A DNA stretch of 64,000 bases from Nocardioides abyssi (GTDB lineage: Bacteria > Actinomycetota > Actinomycetes > Propionibacteriales > Nocardioidaceae). Made by a program: the position numbers and the translations under genes. The first letter of the stretch is position 1; each line of letters begins with the position of its first letter. The notes beneath the pieces were generated by a model. It saw only the letters and a program-made list of their open reading frames with translations, did no database searches and was not told the DNA's origin. Below are positions 47,378-55,926 of this stretch, piece by piece. The stretch lies in the NCBI RefSeq assembly GCF_030412915.1, contig NZ_JAUHJR010000001.1, positions 682,001 through 746,000 of the forward strand. Direction: 5' to 3'.

Positions 47378-48631
47378 GTGAAACGATCGTTTTCGTTCGG
47401 GTCGGCTCGGGACACGGCGCTCGTCGTCCTCGGCACCGGGCTCATCGCGGGCACCTACGGACTGGTGCGGCTCGCCTACGGGTTGTTCCTGCCCGACATC
47501 GAGCGGTCGGTGCCGCTGGGGTCGGCGCTGGCCGGCTACGTGTCGTCGGGTGCGTCCGCGGCGTACTGCCTCGGCGCGCTCGTCGGTGTCGTCGCCGCCC
47601 GGCACCCGCGGTTGCTCGTCGCCGCGGCCTTCGCGACCGCGGCCGGAGGCGCCCTCGGCATGGCGGCGGCGCCCGGGACGGGGCTGCTCGTGCCGTCGGT
47701 GGTCCTCGCCTCGACCGGCGCCGGGCTCGCGTCGCCGGCGATGGTCGGGGTCGTCGCCCGGTCGCTCGCGCGCGACGACGTCGACCGCGGCCAGGCGGTC
47801 GTGAACTCCGGCACCGGGCCGGGCCTGGTCGGCGCCGGCGTGCTGGCCCTGGCCGTGCCCGACTGGCGCGCGGGGTTCGTCGTCAGCGCCGTGCTCACCG
47901 CGGCGGCCGGCGTCGCCGTGCTGCTCCTCGACCGCGGCCCCGGCGCGGCCCCGGAGACCGACGCGTCGGGCACGTCCGCCCCGCGTCGTACGTCGCCGGG
48001 CGGCCGCACCTGGATGACCGCGCTCGGGTGGCCGCTGCTGGGGGCGCTGCTGCTGGGCGTGGCGTCGGCGCCGGTGTGGACCTACGGCCGCTCGCACCTG
48101 GTGGCGTCCGGCGCCGGCGACACCGGCTCGGTGCTCGCCTGGATCGCCCTCGGCGCCGGGGGAGCGGCGACCGTGCTGACCGCCGGAACCCTGAGCGCGC
48201 GCCCGCCGACGCGGGCCTGGGCCCTCACGACCCTGGTCGTCGCGGCCTCGGTCGCGGCCCTGACGGCTCCGGGCCGACTGCCGGCGGCGGGCCTCGCGTG
48301 CGCCGTCTTCGGCTGGTCCTTCGTCGCGGCCACCTCCGCCCTCATCGCCTGGGTGACCGAGGTCGACGGCGACCGCGCCGCGGCCGGGACCTCGGCGGTG
48401 TTCGTCGCGCTCGTCATGGGGCAGGCGGCGGGCTCCGCGGCCGCCGGGGCGGTCGCCGACGGAGCCGGCCTCGGGGTCGCGTTCGTCGGCGGTGGAGTCG
48501 CGGCGGTGGGGGCCGCCGCGGTCGGCGCGGCACGGAGCCACCGCGAGCCGGGCGACCGGCCGGACGGCGGGTCAGGTGCGGCTGCGTCGCCCCGGCCGGC
48601 CCCCGCAGGTGCGCGACCGGACCGACCATGA
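47378..48631 (+). CDS. MFS transporter (YbfB/CynX-like)
   Basis: A 417-residue membrane protein with about twelve hydrophobic segments and a short polar linker near residue 195-205 between the two halves. The first helix GTGLIAGTYGLVRLAYGLFLPDI and the loop ARHPRLLVAAAF are typical of the YbfB-like MFS group. Divergent TetR control suggests efflux of a toxic or signalling compound. The GTG start at 47378 is leaderless, and the operator covers codons 2-5. A Pro/Ala/Arg-rich tail of about 30 residues ends the protein. Confidence 0.85.
   Translation: MKRSFSFGSARDTALVVLGTGLIAGTYGLVRLAYGLFLPDIERSVPLGSALAGYVSSGASAAYCLGALVGVVAARHPRLLVAAAFATAAGGALGMAAAPGTGLLVPSVVLASTGAGLASPAMVGVVARSLARDDVDRGQAVVNSGTGPGLVGAGVLALAVPDWRAGFVVSAVLTAAAGVAVLLLDRGPGAAPETDASGTSAPRRTSPGGRTWMTALGWPLLGALLLGVASAPVWTYGRSHLVASGAGDTGSVLAWIALGAGGAATVLTAGTLSARPPTRAWALTTLVVAASVAALTAPGRLPAAGLACAVFGWSFVAATSALIAWVTEVDGDRAAAGTSAVFVALVMGQAAGSAAAGAVADGAGLGVAFVGGGVAAVGAAAVGAARSHREPGDRPDGGSGAAASPRPAPAGARPDRP
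47381..47392. promoter_or_regulatory. Palindromic operator, probable TetR site
   Basis: AAACGATCGTTT, a perfect 12-bp palindrome that begins immediately after the MFS start codon and lies 10 nt from the shared -10 boxes. Binding here would block both start sites. Confidence 0.6.
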
Positions 48632-48657
48632 CCGGGCGCAGCCGCTCGACGTCGCGG

Positions 48658-49287
48658 CTACTGCCACTCGACGCTGGCCAGGACCGGCTCGATGATCGCG
48701 TCGCGGCGCTTCTGCCTCATGTCCTCGGGCGTGTTGAAGGTGATCGAGACCTGCTGCTGGTCGTAGAGGGTGATGAAGATGTCCTCCCGCCCGAAGACGC
48801 CCGGGGCGACGACGTGGGCCACCTCCACCCCGTCAACGACGCGCCGGGGCTGCCTGCGGGTCTTGGACCGGTCGGTCGTCGACTGCACCGTGGCGCGCTC
48901 GAGGTCGTCGAGGTCGGCCGTGGAGGACCCGGAGATCGAGGACAGGATCATGTCCACGCCGAACATGAACTCCTTCGGCTGGGCCTGGGCCTGGTTGCCG
49001 AACGCGTTCGGGACCTTGCGCCACCCGTCGGGGGCACGCAGCGTGATCCGGTCGCGCTTCAGCACGGGCCCCGTCGCGGGGTCGACGCCCGGCGTCGCCT
49101 CCGCGTCGGCCGACCCGTCGGCCGAGGAGCTGGCGCTCGGCGCGTCGCTGGTCGTGCCGGCGGTCGCCCCGGACGTGGCGTCGCCACCGGTCGAGGGCGA
49201 CGCCGAGGGGTCGTCGTCGCCGGAGCAGGCGCTGAGGGCCAGGGCCGCGGCGAGCAGGATCGCGACGGCAGTGGGACGTCGGTGCAC
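48658..49287 (-). CDS. Secreted lipoprotein, unknown function
   Basis: A 209-residue lipoprotein precursor: signal peptide VHRRPTAVAILLAAALALSAC with lipobox LSAC (Cys21), then a Ser/Thr/Asp/Gly-rich linker to about residue 70, then a compact domain (ITLRAPDGWRKVP, FGVDMILSSISGS, VVDGVEVAHVVAPGVFG) of unknown family. GGGAGA precedes the GTG. It converges with the MFS gene and is divergent from the ESX-like pair, with no clear functional link. Confidence 0.75.
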   Translation of the reverse strand: MHRRPTAVAILLAAALALSACSGDDDPSASPSTGGDATSGATAGTTSDAPSASSSADGSADAEATPGVDPATGPVLKRDRITLRAPDGWRKVPNAFGNQAQAQPKEFMFGVDMILSSISGSSTADLDDLERATVQSTTDRSKTRRQPRRVVDGVEVAHVVAPGVFGREDIFITLYDQQQVSITFNTPEDMRQKRRDAIIEPVLASVEWQ

Positions 49288-49434
49288 GTGGTCTCCCGAG
49301 ATCGGCGGAGGGGCGGTCTGCTGACCTGACGAACGGCAGCGTACGGGGGCTGACAGATTGGCGTTTCAGCCGCGCTGTGCTCGGGTAGACCGGGTGGGTC
49401 GACCAGGACTCGGTCGGTCAGGAAGGAGACTCGG

Positions 49435-49869
49435 GTGTATCTCGCGGACCTAGGGGCGTCCTACGGCGCGGTGGCCGGTGCGGCGAAGGACGTCGTGTTC
49501 GACCCCCAATCAGCAGCGGACGTGATCGCGCTGCTCGACGAGACCATCGGTGAGATCCGTGCCGACAGGGTGCGGACCGTCGGGCCGACCTCGTTCGGCA
49601 CCCTGCCCAGCGCGACCTCGCTCGCGCACCACACCCAGCTGGCGCGTGACGCGATCGTCGACTCCCTCATCGACCTCCGCGCCGGCCTCCAGGTGTACGC
49701 CGACAACGTCAACGCCTACCGCCAGGACATCTACGGCACCGACGAGGCCGTGATGACCGAGAACATCGCGCCGCTCCAGGCCGGCATCGACTGCACCTCG
49801 GGCAACGTCCCGGCCCAGAACGACCCGACCGCTGCCCAGTGCACGGTCCCCGGCGGGAGTGACGCGTGA
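49435..49869 (+). CDS. WXG100/ESX-like small protein
   Basis: A 144-residue, mostly helical protein: a first amphipathic helix to about residue 45, a turn near GPTSFGTLPSA, then a long helix to about 115 (YADNVNAYRQDIYG) and a short tail. That layout is like type VII secretion (ESX) substrates, though the central WXG is replaced by a TSFG turn. GGAAGGAGA precedes the GTG. The stop overlaps the next gene's GTG, so both are made together, as usual for ESX partner pairs. Confidence 0.55.
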   Translation: MYLADLGASYGAVAGAAKDVVFDPQSAADVIALLDETIGEIRADRVRTVGPTSFGTLPSATSLAHHTQLARDAIVDSLIDLRAGLQVYADNVNAYRQDIYGTDEAVMTENIAPLQAGIDCTSGNVPAQNDPTAAQCTVPGGSDA

Positions 49870-51326
49870 TGAAGGGTCCCGAGCAGCAGAAGCTCGAGCA
49901 GACCGTGACCGCGGCCGCGGTCGAGGAGGTCAACACGACCACCGCCAACTGGAACGCGCTGGGCACCCAGCTCGTCGACCTCGCGCGCCGCATGCGGTCC
50001 GAGGTCAAGCCGAAGGTCGAGCAGGGCATCGGCGGTGACACCGGCGTCCAGATGCAGACCGCGTTCGAGTCCTCCGCGGACTCGATGGTCGACAAGCGCA
50101 CCAGCGTCACCACCGGCGCCACCGCTCTCGCCGACGCCGCGGCCGCCATCGAGGAGGGCAAGGCCGCGCTCGCGAAGATGCGTCCGCTCTCCATGCCGAC
50201 GGCCCCGTCGCCCTCGCCCGGCCCGGCCACCGACGCCGACGTGCAGGCGCAGAAGGACTACGACTCCGCCATGGGCACCTACTGGGCGGACTACCAGCAC
50301 AACGAGTCGCTGGCCCGGGAGACCACGACCAAGATGGACACCACCTTCACGGCCAGCACCCAGGCGATGAAGGCGGTCCACGGCATCCCCGACCCGCCGC
50401 CCGTGCCCCCGCCCTACACCGGTGGCCCCGGCGCGGGCGGGTCCGGTCCCACGACCTCGGCCAAGGCCCGGCTCGCGCACCTGGAGACGATCGGCACGCC
50501 GACCCAGCAGACGCCCACCGAGACGCCGGAGCAGACCCCGACCACGACGCCTCCGACGCCCACCGTCCCGACACCCACCGTCCCGACGCCGACCACCCCG
50601 CCGATCGACCCGGGCCCGGGCACGCCGCAGGGCCCCAACCTCCCCGGCACCGGCACGCTCGGCCCTGCCCAGCCCGGGGTCGGCGGCTCGCCGGCCGGCT
50701 CCATCGGCGTCGGCGCCGGCGGTGCCCTCGGCGGGATCGCCGGCGGTGCCGCGGCCGGTGGCCTGCTCGCCGGTGGCCTCGGCCAGGGCGGCGGCCTCGG
50801 CGGCATCCGTGGCGGCGCCGCTGCGTCGGCCGGCCAGGTCCGTGCCATCGGCAGCTCGAGCCGCAGCGGCTCGGCCGGGGCCCTCGGCCGCTCGGCCGTC
50901 GCCGGGACCGGTAGTCCCACCTCGCGGGCCGGCGCTGCCGGCCGCGGAGCGGGCGCCACGCCTCGCGTCGGTGCCGGCGGAGCAGGCGCAGGAGCGGGTC
51001 GCAGCGGTGCCGGAGCCCGCGGCGGGGCCGGCGGTCGCGCCGGCGCTGCGGGTGCGGGCGGTCGTGGCGGAGCGGCGGCAGGTGCGGGCACGCGTGGCGC
51101 AGCCGGGCGCAGCGGCGGTGCTGCCGGAGCGGCCGGTCGTGGCGCCGGGACGTCCGGGGCCGGTCGGAGCGGCCGTGGCGGTGCTGGCGGTGCCGCGGGC
51201 GCCGCGGGTGCGGCGGGCGGCAAGGGCCGTGGCCGCGAGCGCGACGACGCCGTCGACCACGAGCACTACGAGGACGGCTGGGACTGGCTCGGCGAGGACC
51301 AGGTCGCCCCGGAGGTGCTCGACTGA
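49866..51326 (+). CDS. PPE-like large ESX partner with Gly/Ala-rich domain
   Basis: A 486-residue protein. Residues 1-170 are helical (NTTTANWNALGTQLVDLARRM, then a long helix to TYWADYQHNESLA), followed by a Pro/Thr-rich spacer, a Gly/Ala/Arg-rich low-complexity region of about 220 residues, and a conserved-looking acidic C-terminus HEHYEDGWDWLGEDQVAPEVLD-like. The same order (helical head, low-complexity middle, acidic Trp-containing tail) is seen in PPE-type secreted proteins of actinomycetes. No EccC-type ATPase is in the window, so it would use a system encoded elsewhere. GTG 49866 or ATG 49869 can start it. Confidence 0.6.
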   Translation: MMKGPEQQKLEQTVTAAAVEEVNTTTANWNALGTQLVDLARRMRSEVKPKVEQGIGGDTGVQMQTAFESSADSMVDKRTSVTTGATALADAAAAIEEGKAALAKMRPLSMPTAPSPSPGPATDADVQAQKDYDSAMGTYWADYQHNESLARETTTKMDTTFTASTQAMKAVHGIPDPPPVPPPYTGGPGAGGSGPTTSAKARLAHLETIGTPTQQTPTETPEQTPTTTPPTPTVPTPTVPTPTTPPIDPGPGTPQGPNLPGTGTLGPAQPGVGGSPAGSIGVGAGGALGGIAGGAAAGGLLAGGLGQGGGLGGIRGGAAASAGQVRAIGSSSRSGSAGALGRSAVAGTGSPTSRAGAAGRGAGATPRVGAGGAGAGAGRSGAGARGGAGGRAGAAGAGGRGGAAAGAGTRGAAGRSGGAAGAAGRGAGTSGAGRSGRGGAGGAAGAAGAAGGKGRGRERDDAVDHEHYEDGWDWLGEDQVAPEVLD

Positions 51327-51360
51327 CCTGCTCCCCGGGTCGGGCAGCGGCCCGGAGAGC

Positions 51361-51406
51361 GAACGGCCCGGCCCCGTGCGGTGATCCGCACGGGGCCGGG
51401 CCGTTC
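51361..51406. terminator. 21-bp perfect stem, TGAT loop, bidirectional terminator
   Basis: 51361-51381 pairs without mismatch to 51386-51406. It lies 35 nt past the PPE-like gene and 45 nt from the end of the convergent peptidase gene. The strongest hairpin in the window. Confidence 0.85.
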
Positions 51407-51450
51407 TCCGTCGTACGCCGCGTGGCTCGCGCCCGCGGCGGGCTCGCGGG

Positions 51451-52917
51451 TCAGCCGCGCGTCGGCACCCGCGCGGCCATCCAGGCCTCGATGTCGTCGG
51501 CGGAGCGGGGGAGGCCGGCCGAGAGGTTCCGGGCCCCGCCGGCGGTGACCACGACGTCGTCCTCGATCCGGATGCCGATGCCGCGCAGCTCCTCGGGCAC
51601 CAGCAGGTCGTCCTCCTGGAAGTACAGGCCCGGCTCGACCGTGAGCACCATGCCCTCGGCGAGCGTGCCCCGGGCGTAGGACTCCGGTGCGGCCTGGCCG
51701 CAGTCGTGCACGTCCATGCCGAGCATGTGGCTGGTGCCGTGCAGCGTCCAGCGGGCGTAGACCTTGTTGTCGGGGTCGAGCGCCTGCTCGGCCGGCACGG
51801 GCAGCAGGCCCATGTCGTCGAGCGCGTGCGCCAGCACCGACATCGCGGCGTCGTGCGCGGCGGTGAACGGCACGCCCGGGCGGACGGCGTCGATGCCGGC
51901 CTGCTGGGCGGCCAGCACGACGTCGTACAGCTCGCGCTGCCGCGGGGTCCACGTGCCGTCGACCGGCAGCGTGCGGGTCACGTCGGCGGTGTAGAGGTTC
52001 TCGCCCTCGACGCCCATGTCGAGCAGGACCAGCTCACCGGGGGTGATGGCGCCGGAGTTCTCGATCCAGTGCAGCGTGGTGGCGTGCTTGCCGCCGGCGA
52101 CGATCGAGTCGTAGCCGATGTCGTTGCCCATCGCGCGCGCCCGGCGGAAGAACGTGCCCTCGATCCAGCGCTCGCCGTAGCGCAGGACGTTGTCCCACTC
52201 GCGCACGGAGTCCTCGAAGCCGAGCGTCGTGGCGTCGCAGGCCGCCTGCAGCTCGTCGAGCTCCCAGGTGTCCTTGAACAGGCGCATCTCGGAGACGACG
52301 CGCGCCAGGTCGCCGTCGAGGCCGGCGTCACCGGGGAGCAGCCGGTCGACCGGGGCGGAGATGCCGCGGTGGACGCGGGTCTTGGCCGGCCTCAGCGCGG
52401 TCAGGTCGTCCTGGAGCCGGTCGACGTGGCGGACCTCGATGCCGAGGGAGGAGGAGATCTCGTGCAGGGACGGGCGGCGTCCGGCCCACAGCTCGCCGTA
52501 CTGCCGGTCGCGGAAGAACTCGTCGGTCTCCCGCGAGGAGCGCGGACGCGCGTAGAGCACGGCGCTGCCGTCGGCCTCGATGACCAGGACGGCGTCGCTG
52601 GTCTGGTTGCCGGTGAAGTAGGTGTGGGCGGTGTCGGGGCGGAAGCGGTAGTCGGTGTCGTTCGACCGCACCTTGTAGGTCCCGGCGGGCAGCACCAGGC
52701 GCTCGCCGGGGAAGGCGGCGGCCAGGTGCTCGCGACGCCGCGCGGCCCACCGCGCGACCGGGTGCGGGGGCAGGTCGAGCTCGCGGTCGCCCCAACCGGT
52801 GCGCATGAAGGAGGAGTACGCCGCCGGCACGGCGGGGTCGTGGGACTCGGTGCGCGGGGCGTCGGCCGGGTCGTTCTTCGGCTGCGCGGGGACTTCCGGG
52901 GTGGTCTGCTCGCTCAC
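51451..52917 (-). CDS. pepP: Xaa-Pro aminopeptidase (aminopeptidase P)
   Basis: A 488-residue M24B metallopeptidase that removes the first residue from peptides with Pro in position 2. An N-terminal AMP_N domain (YFTGNQTSDAVLVIEADGSA) leads to the pita-bread catalytic domain, with two-metal ligands in VLLDMGVEGENLYTADVTRTLP (two Asp), HGTSHMLGMDVHD (His), TVEPGLYF (Glu) and GIGIRIEDDV (Glu). Usual length for the family with a 40-residue acidic N-terminal addition. TACAGT lies 6 nt before the GTG on the minus strand. Confidence 0.92.
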   Translation of the reverse strand: MSEQTTPEVPAQPKNDPADAPRTESHDPAVPAAYSSFMRTGWGDRELDLPPHPVARWAARRREHLAAAFPGERLVLPAGTYKVRSNDTDYRFRPDTAHTYFTGNQTSDAVLVIEADGSAVLYARPRSSRETDEFFRDRQYGELWAGRRPSLHEISSSLGIEVRHVDRLQDDLTALRPAKTRVHRGISAPVDRLLPGDAGLDGDLARVVSEMRLFKDTWELDELQAACDATTLGFEDSVREWDNVLRYGERWIEGTFFRRARAMGNDIGYDSIVAGGKHATTLHWIENSGAITPGELVLLDMGVEGENLYTADVTRTLPVDGTWTPRQRELYDVVLAAQQAGIDAVRPGVPFTAAHDAAMSVLAHALDDMGLLPVPAEQALDPDNKVYARWTLHGTSHMLGMDVHDCGQAAPESYARGTLAEGMVLTVEPGLYFQEDDLLVPEELRGIGIRIEDDVVVTAGGARNLSAGLPRSADDIEAWMAARVPTRG

Positions 52918-52923
52918 CCCTCC

Positions 52924-52929
52924 ACTGTA
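52924..52929 (-). promoter_or_regulatory. -10 box of a leaderless promoter (pepP)
   Basis: Minus-strand TACAGT, 6 nt from the GTG at 52917. Confidence 0.5.
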
Positions 52930-52980
52930 GGTCGCCGAGCGGGTGCCCGTCGCGACGCAGGAGGCCGGGCCGCCCACCGA

Positions 52981-52986
52981 TAGGCT
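52981..52986 (+). promoter_or_regulatory. -10 box of a leaderless promoter
   Basis: TAGGCT, 7 nt from the GTG of the PrsW-type gene at 52994. Confidence 0.55.
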
Positions 52987-52993
52987 GCGCCCT

Positions 52994-54115
52994 GTGTCGG
53001 CACCGCGCAGGGACAGCCTCGCCTTCACGGTCGTCGTGACCGTGCTGGTGGTGCTCTGCGCAGCCCTGATGCTGCTGGTCATCGCGCTCTCCGGCGGCCC
53101 GCGCACCCTGCTGGTCGCGACCGTGCTGGCGGCGCTCCCGGTGGGGCCGGTCGTGGCCTGCTACCTGTGGCTGGACCGCTACGAGCCGGAGCCCAAGCGG
53201 CTGCTGGCGGCCGGCCTGCTGTGGGGCGCCTTCGTGGCCACCGCGGCGGCGATCGTCGTGCAGGGCGTCGGCGGCCTGGCCGTCGGGGTCACCGAGGCGG
53301 CGAGCCTCGCGATCGTCGCGCCGATCACCGAGGAGGCCAGCAAGGGGCTCTTCCTGCTGCTGCTCCTGTGGTGGCGGCGTGCGGAGCTCGACGGGCTCCT
53401 CGACGGCCTCGTCTACGCCGGCATGGTCGGCGTGGGCTTCGCGTTCACCGAGAACATCCTCTACCTCGCCGCGGCCTACGACGGCACCGACGGGATGGGC
53501 CCGGGCGGCACGGAGGCGCTGACGACGACGTTCGTGGTCCGCTGCCTGTTCAGCCCCTTCGCCCACCCGTTCTTCACCACGTTCATCGGCATCGGCGTCG
53601 GGGTGGCCGTCGCGTCGCGCTCCGGCGCGGTGCGCGTGCTCGCCCCGCTGACGGGCTACGCGTTCGCGGTGGCCGCCCACGGGCTGTGGAACGGCTCGAC
53701 CGTCTACGGCTTCGGCAGCTTCGCCGTGGTCTACGTCGTGCTGATGGCGCCGGCCCTGGTCGGCGTCGCCTGCCTGGCGGTGTGGGCGCGTCGCAGCGAG
53801 CGGCGGATGCTCACCGTCGCCCTCTCCGACGCCGCGCAGCGGGGCCTGGTCCCGGCCACCGACATCGGTTGGGTGACCGACCTGCAGGCCCGCCGACGGG
53901 CGCGCGCCCACGCCCGGGCGCTGGGCGGGCCCGGCGCCGAGCGCGCCATGCGTGACTACCAGCAGGCAGCCGTCGAGCTCGGCTTCCTCCACCACCGCTT
54001 CCTGCGTGGTACGCCGCCGCCGGACTTCGCCGCGCGGGGCCAGGAGTACGTCGCGAGGATCGGCGCCGTGCGCCCGTCCATCGCCTTCCCCGGACAGGTG
54101 GTACCCACCCGATGA
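52994..54115 (+). CDS. PrsW-family intramembrane metalloprotease
   Basis: A 373-residue protein with about eight membrane segments in the first 270 residues. The signature residues are readable: ITEEASKG (EExxK) near residue 113, GFAFTENILY near 153, FAHPFFTTFIG and the AAHGLWNG His near 230. PrsW and relatives cleave membrane anti-sigma factors or related proteins. The C-terminal 100 residues are cytoplasmic and Arg-rich. Its stop overlaps the ATG of the dynamin-like gene (ATGA), so all three genes from here probably act in one membrane process. Confidence 0.85.
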   Translation: MSAPRRDSLAFTVVVTVLVVLCAALMLLVIALSGGPRTLLVATVLAALPVGPVVACYLWLDRYEPEPKRLLAAGLLWGAFVATAAAIVVQGVGGLAVGVTEAASLAIVAPITEEASKGLFLLLLLWWRRAELDGLLDGLVYAGMVGVGFAFTENILYLAAAYDGTDGMGPGGTEALTTTFVVRCLFSPFAHPFFTTFIGIGVGVAVASRSGAVRVLAPLTGYAFAVAAHGLWNGSTVYGFGSFAVVYVVLMAPALVGVACLAVWARRSERRMLTVALSDAAQRGLVPATDIGWVTDLQARRRARAHARALGGPGAERAMRDYQQAAVELGFLHHRFLRGTPPPDFAARGQEYVARIGAVRPSIAFPGQVVPTR

Positions 54116-55881
54116 CCCCCGAGCAGACCGCCCCGACCAGCGGCGACAGCCGGATGCTGACCGCGCTCGTGCAGCTGCGCAGCGCGCTGCAGGCCGCCGC
54201 GCTGCCGCTCGACCTGCCCGGTGCGGACGACCAGCGCCAGGCCCGCCAGGAGATGGTCGACCAGCTCGAGGACTACGTGATCCCGCGGCTGATGACCATC
54301 GACGCCCCGCTGCTGACGGTGGTCGGCGGCTCGACCGGCGCCGGCAAGTCCACGCTGGTCAACTCCCTGGTCGGCACGCGCGTGACCACGCCGGGCGTGC
54401 TGCGCCCGACGACGCGCTCGCCCGTGCTGGTGCACCACCCCGACGACGCCGAGTGGTTCGGCCAGGACCGCCTGCTGCCGGACCTCGAACGGGTCCAGCA
54501 CTCGACCAACGACCCCGACGCGCTGCAGCTGGTCCCCTCTGCCTCGGTGCCGCGCGGACTCGCGATCCTCGACGCCCCCGACGTCGACTCGGTCGAGGAG
54601 CGCAACCGGCTGCTGGCCGCGCAGCTGCTCGCCGCGGCCGACCTCTGGCTCTTCGTCACCTCCGCGGCGCGGTACGCCGACCAGGTGCCGTGGGGCTTCC
54701 TCAAGCAGGCCGCCGAGCGCTCCACCGCCGTCGCGGTCGTGCTCGACCGCACCCCCGACGAGGCGATCGAGACCGTCGCCGCCCACCTGGCGCGGATGCT
54801 GGCGAGCCGGGGGCTCAAGGACTCCCCGCTGTTCACCGTCACCGAGGGCTCGATCGACGAGGACGGGCTGCTGCCGGCCTCGCACGTGGCCGACATCCGC
54901 GGCTGGCTGGAGTCGCTGGCCTCGGACTCGGACGCCCGCGCCGCCGTGGTCAAGCAGACCCTCGAGGGCGCGATCCGCACGATGACCGGCCGGTCCTTCC
55001 GCGTCGCGGCCGCCGCCGACGAGCAGGTCCAGGCCGCGCGCCGGCTGCGCGAGGACGCCGACCGCGCCTACGACGGCGCCGTCGCCGGGGTCCGCGAGGC
55101 CTGCGCGGACGGCACGCTGCTGCGCGGCGAGGTGCTCGCGCGCTGGCAGGAGTTCGTCGGCACCGGCGAGCTGCTGAAGTCGCTGGAGAACCGCGTCGGC
55201 TGGCTGCGCGAGCGGGTCGTCAACGCGGTCAAGGGCAAGCCGCAGCAGGCCGAGCGGGTCACCGTCGCGGTCGAGTCGGGCCTCGAGACGCTCGTGCTCG
55301 AGCACGCCGAGGCCGCCGCCGAGCGCGCCGAGGCCGCCTGGCAGCAGTACGCCGCCGGGCAGGCCCTCCTCGCCGGCGCCGACCAGGACCTCGGCCGCGC
55401 CTCGCGCGAGCTGCGCCGCCAGGTCGAGCGCGCGGTCCGCGAGTGGCAGCAGGACGTGCTGGAGATGGTCCGCACGGAGGGCGCCGACAAGCGCACCACC
55501 GCCCGGTTCCTGGCGTACGGCGTCAACGGCCTCTCGGTCGCCCTCATGGTCGTGGTCTTCGCCAGCACCGGCGGCGCCCTGGTCGGTGCCGAGGTCGGTA
55601 TCGCGGGCGGCAGCGCCGTGCTCGGCCAGAAGCTGCTCGAGGCGGTCTTCGGCGACCAGGCGGTGCGGTCGCTGGCCGAGCGGGCCCGCCGCTCGCTCGA
55701 CGTACGCATCAGCGGGCTGCTGGACGCCGAGCGGCGCCGCTACGTGACCGTCCTCGACGGTCTCGGCCTGTCGACGGCTGCTCCCGAGCAGCTGCGCCAG
55801 GCGGCGCGGCGCGTGGACGACCTGCGCTTCGCGGCCAGCCGCAGCGACCTGGACCAGGGCAGCTCCGCCGGGGACGCCTAG
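54112..55881 (+). CDS. Dynamin-like GTPase
   Basis: A 589-residue protein. The G domain has P-loop GGSTGAGKSTLVNSLVG near residue 67, switch-type Thr (TPGVLRPTTRSP), DAPDVDS (G3) and VVLDRTPDEA as a G4-like motif. The middle is coiled coil (EQVQAARRLREDADRAYDG), and two hydrophobic segments near 475-510 (NGLSVALMVVVFASTGGAL) could insert in the membrane, as in bacterial dynamins. Start overlaps the PrsW stop; the second GTPase gene follows 45 nt later. Paired dynamin-like proteins often work as hetero-oligomers on the membrane. Confidence 0.85.
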   Translation: MTPEQTAPTSGDSRMLTALVQLRSALQAAALPLDLPGADDQRQARQEMVDQLEDYVIPRLMTIDAPLLTVVGGSTGAGKSTLVNSLVGTRVTTPGVLRPTTRSPVLVHHPDDAEWFGQDRLLPDLERVQHSTNDPDALQLVPSASVPRGLAILDAPDVDSVEERNRLLAAQLLAAADLWLFVTSAARYADQVPWGFLKQAAERSTAVAVVLDRTPDEAIETVAAHLARMLASRGLKDSPLFTVTEGSIDEDGLLPASHVADIRGWLESLASDSDARAAVVKQTLEGAIRTMTGRSFRVAAAADEQVQAARRLREDADRAYDGAVAGVREACADGTLLRGEVLARWQEFVGTGELLKSLENRVGWLRERVVNAVKGKPQQAERVTVAVESGLETLVLEHAEAAAERAEAAWQQYAAGQALLAGADQDLGRASRELRRQVERAVREWQQDVLEMVRTEGADKRTTARFLAYGVNGLSVALMVVVFASTGGALVGAEVGIAGGSAVLGQKLLEAVFGDQAVRSLAERARRSLDVRISGLLDAERRRYVTVLDGLGLSTAAPEQLRQAARRVDDLRFAASRSDLDQGSSAGDA

Positions 55882-55926
55882 GGTGTCCCCACAACCGACC
55901 GTCCGCGCAGCAGCTGTAGGGAGACC

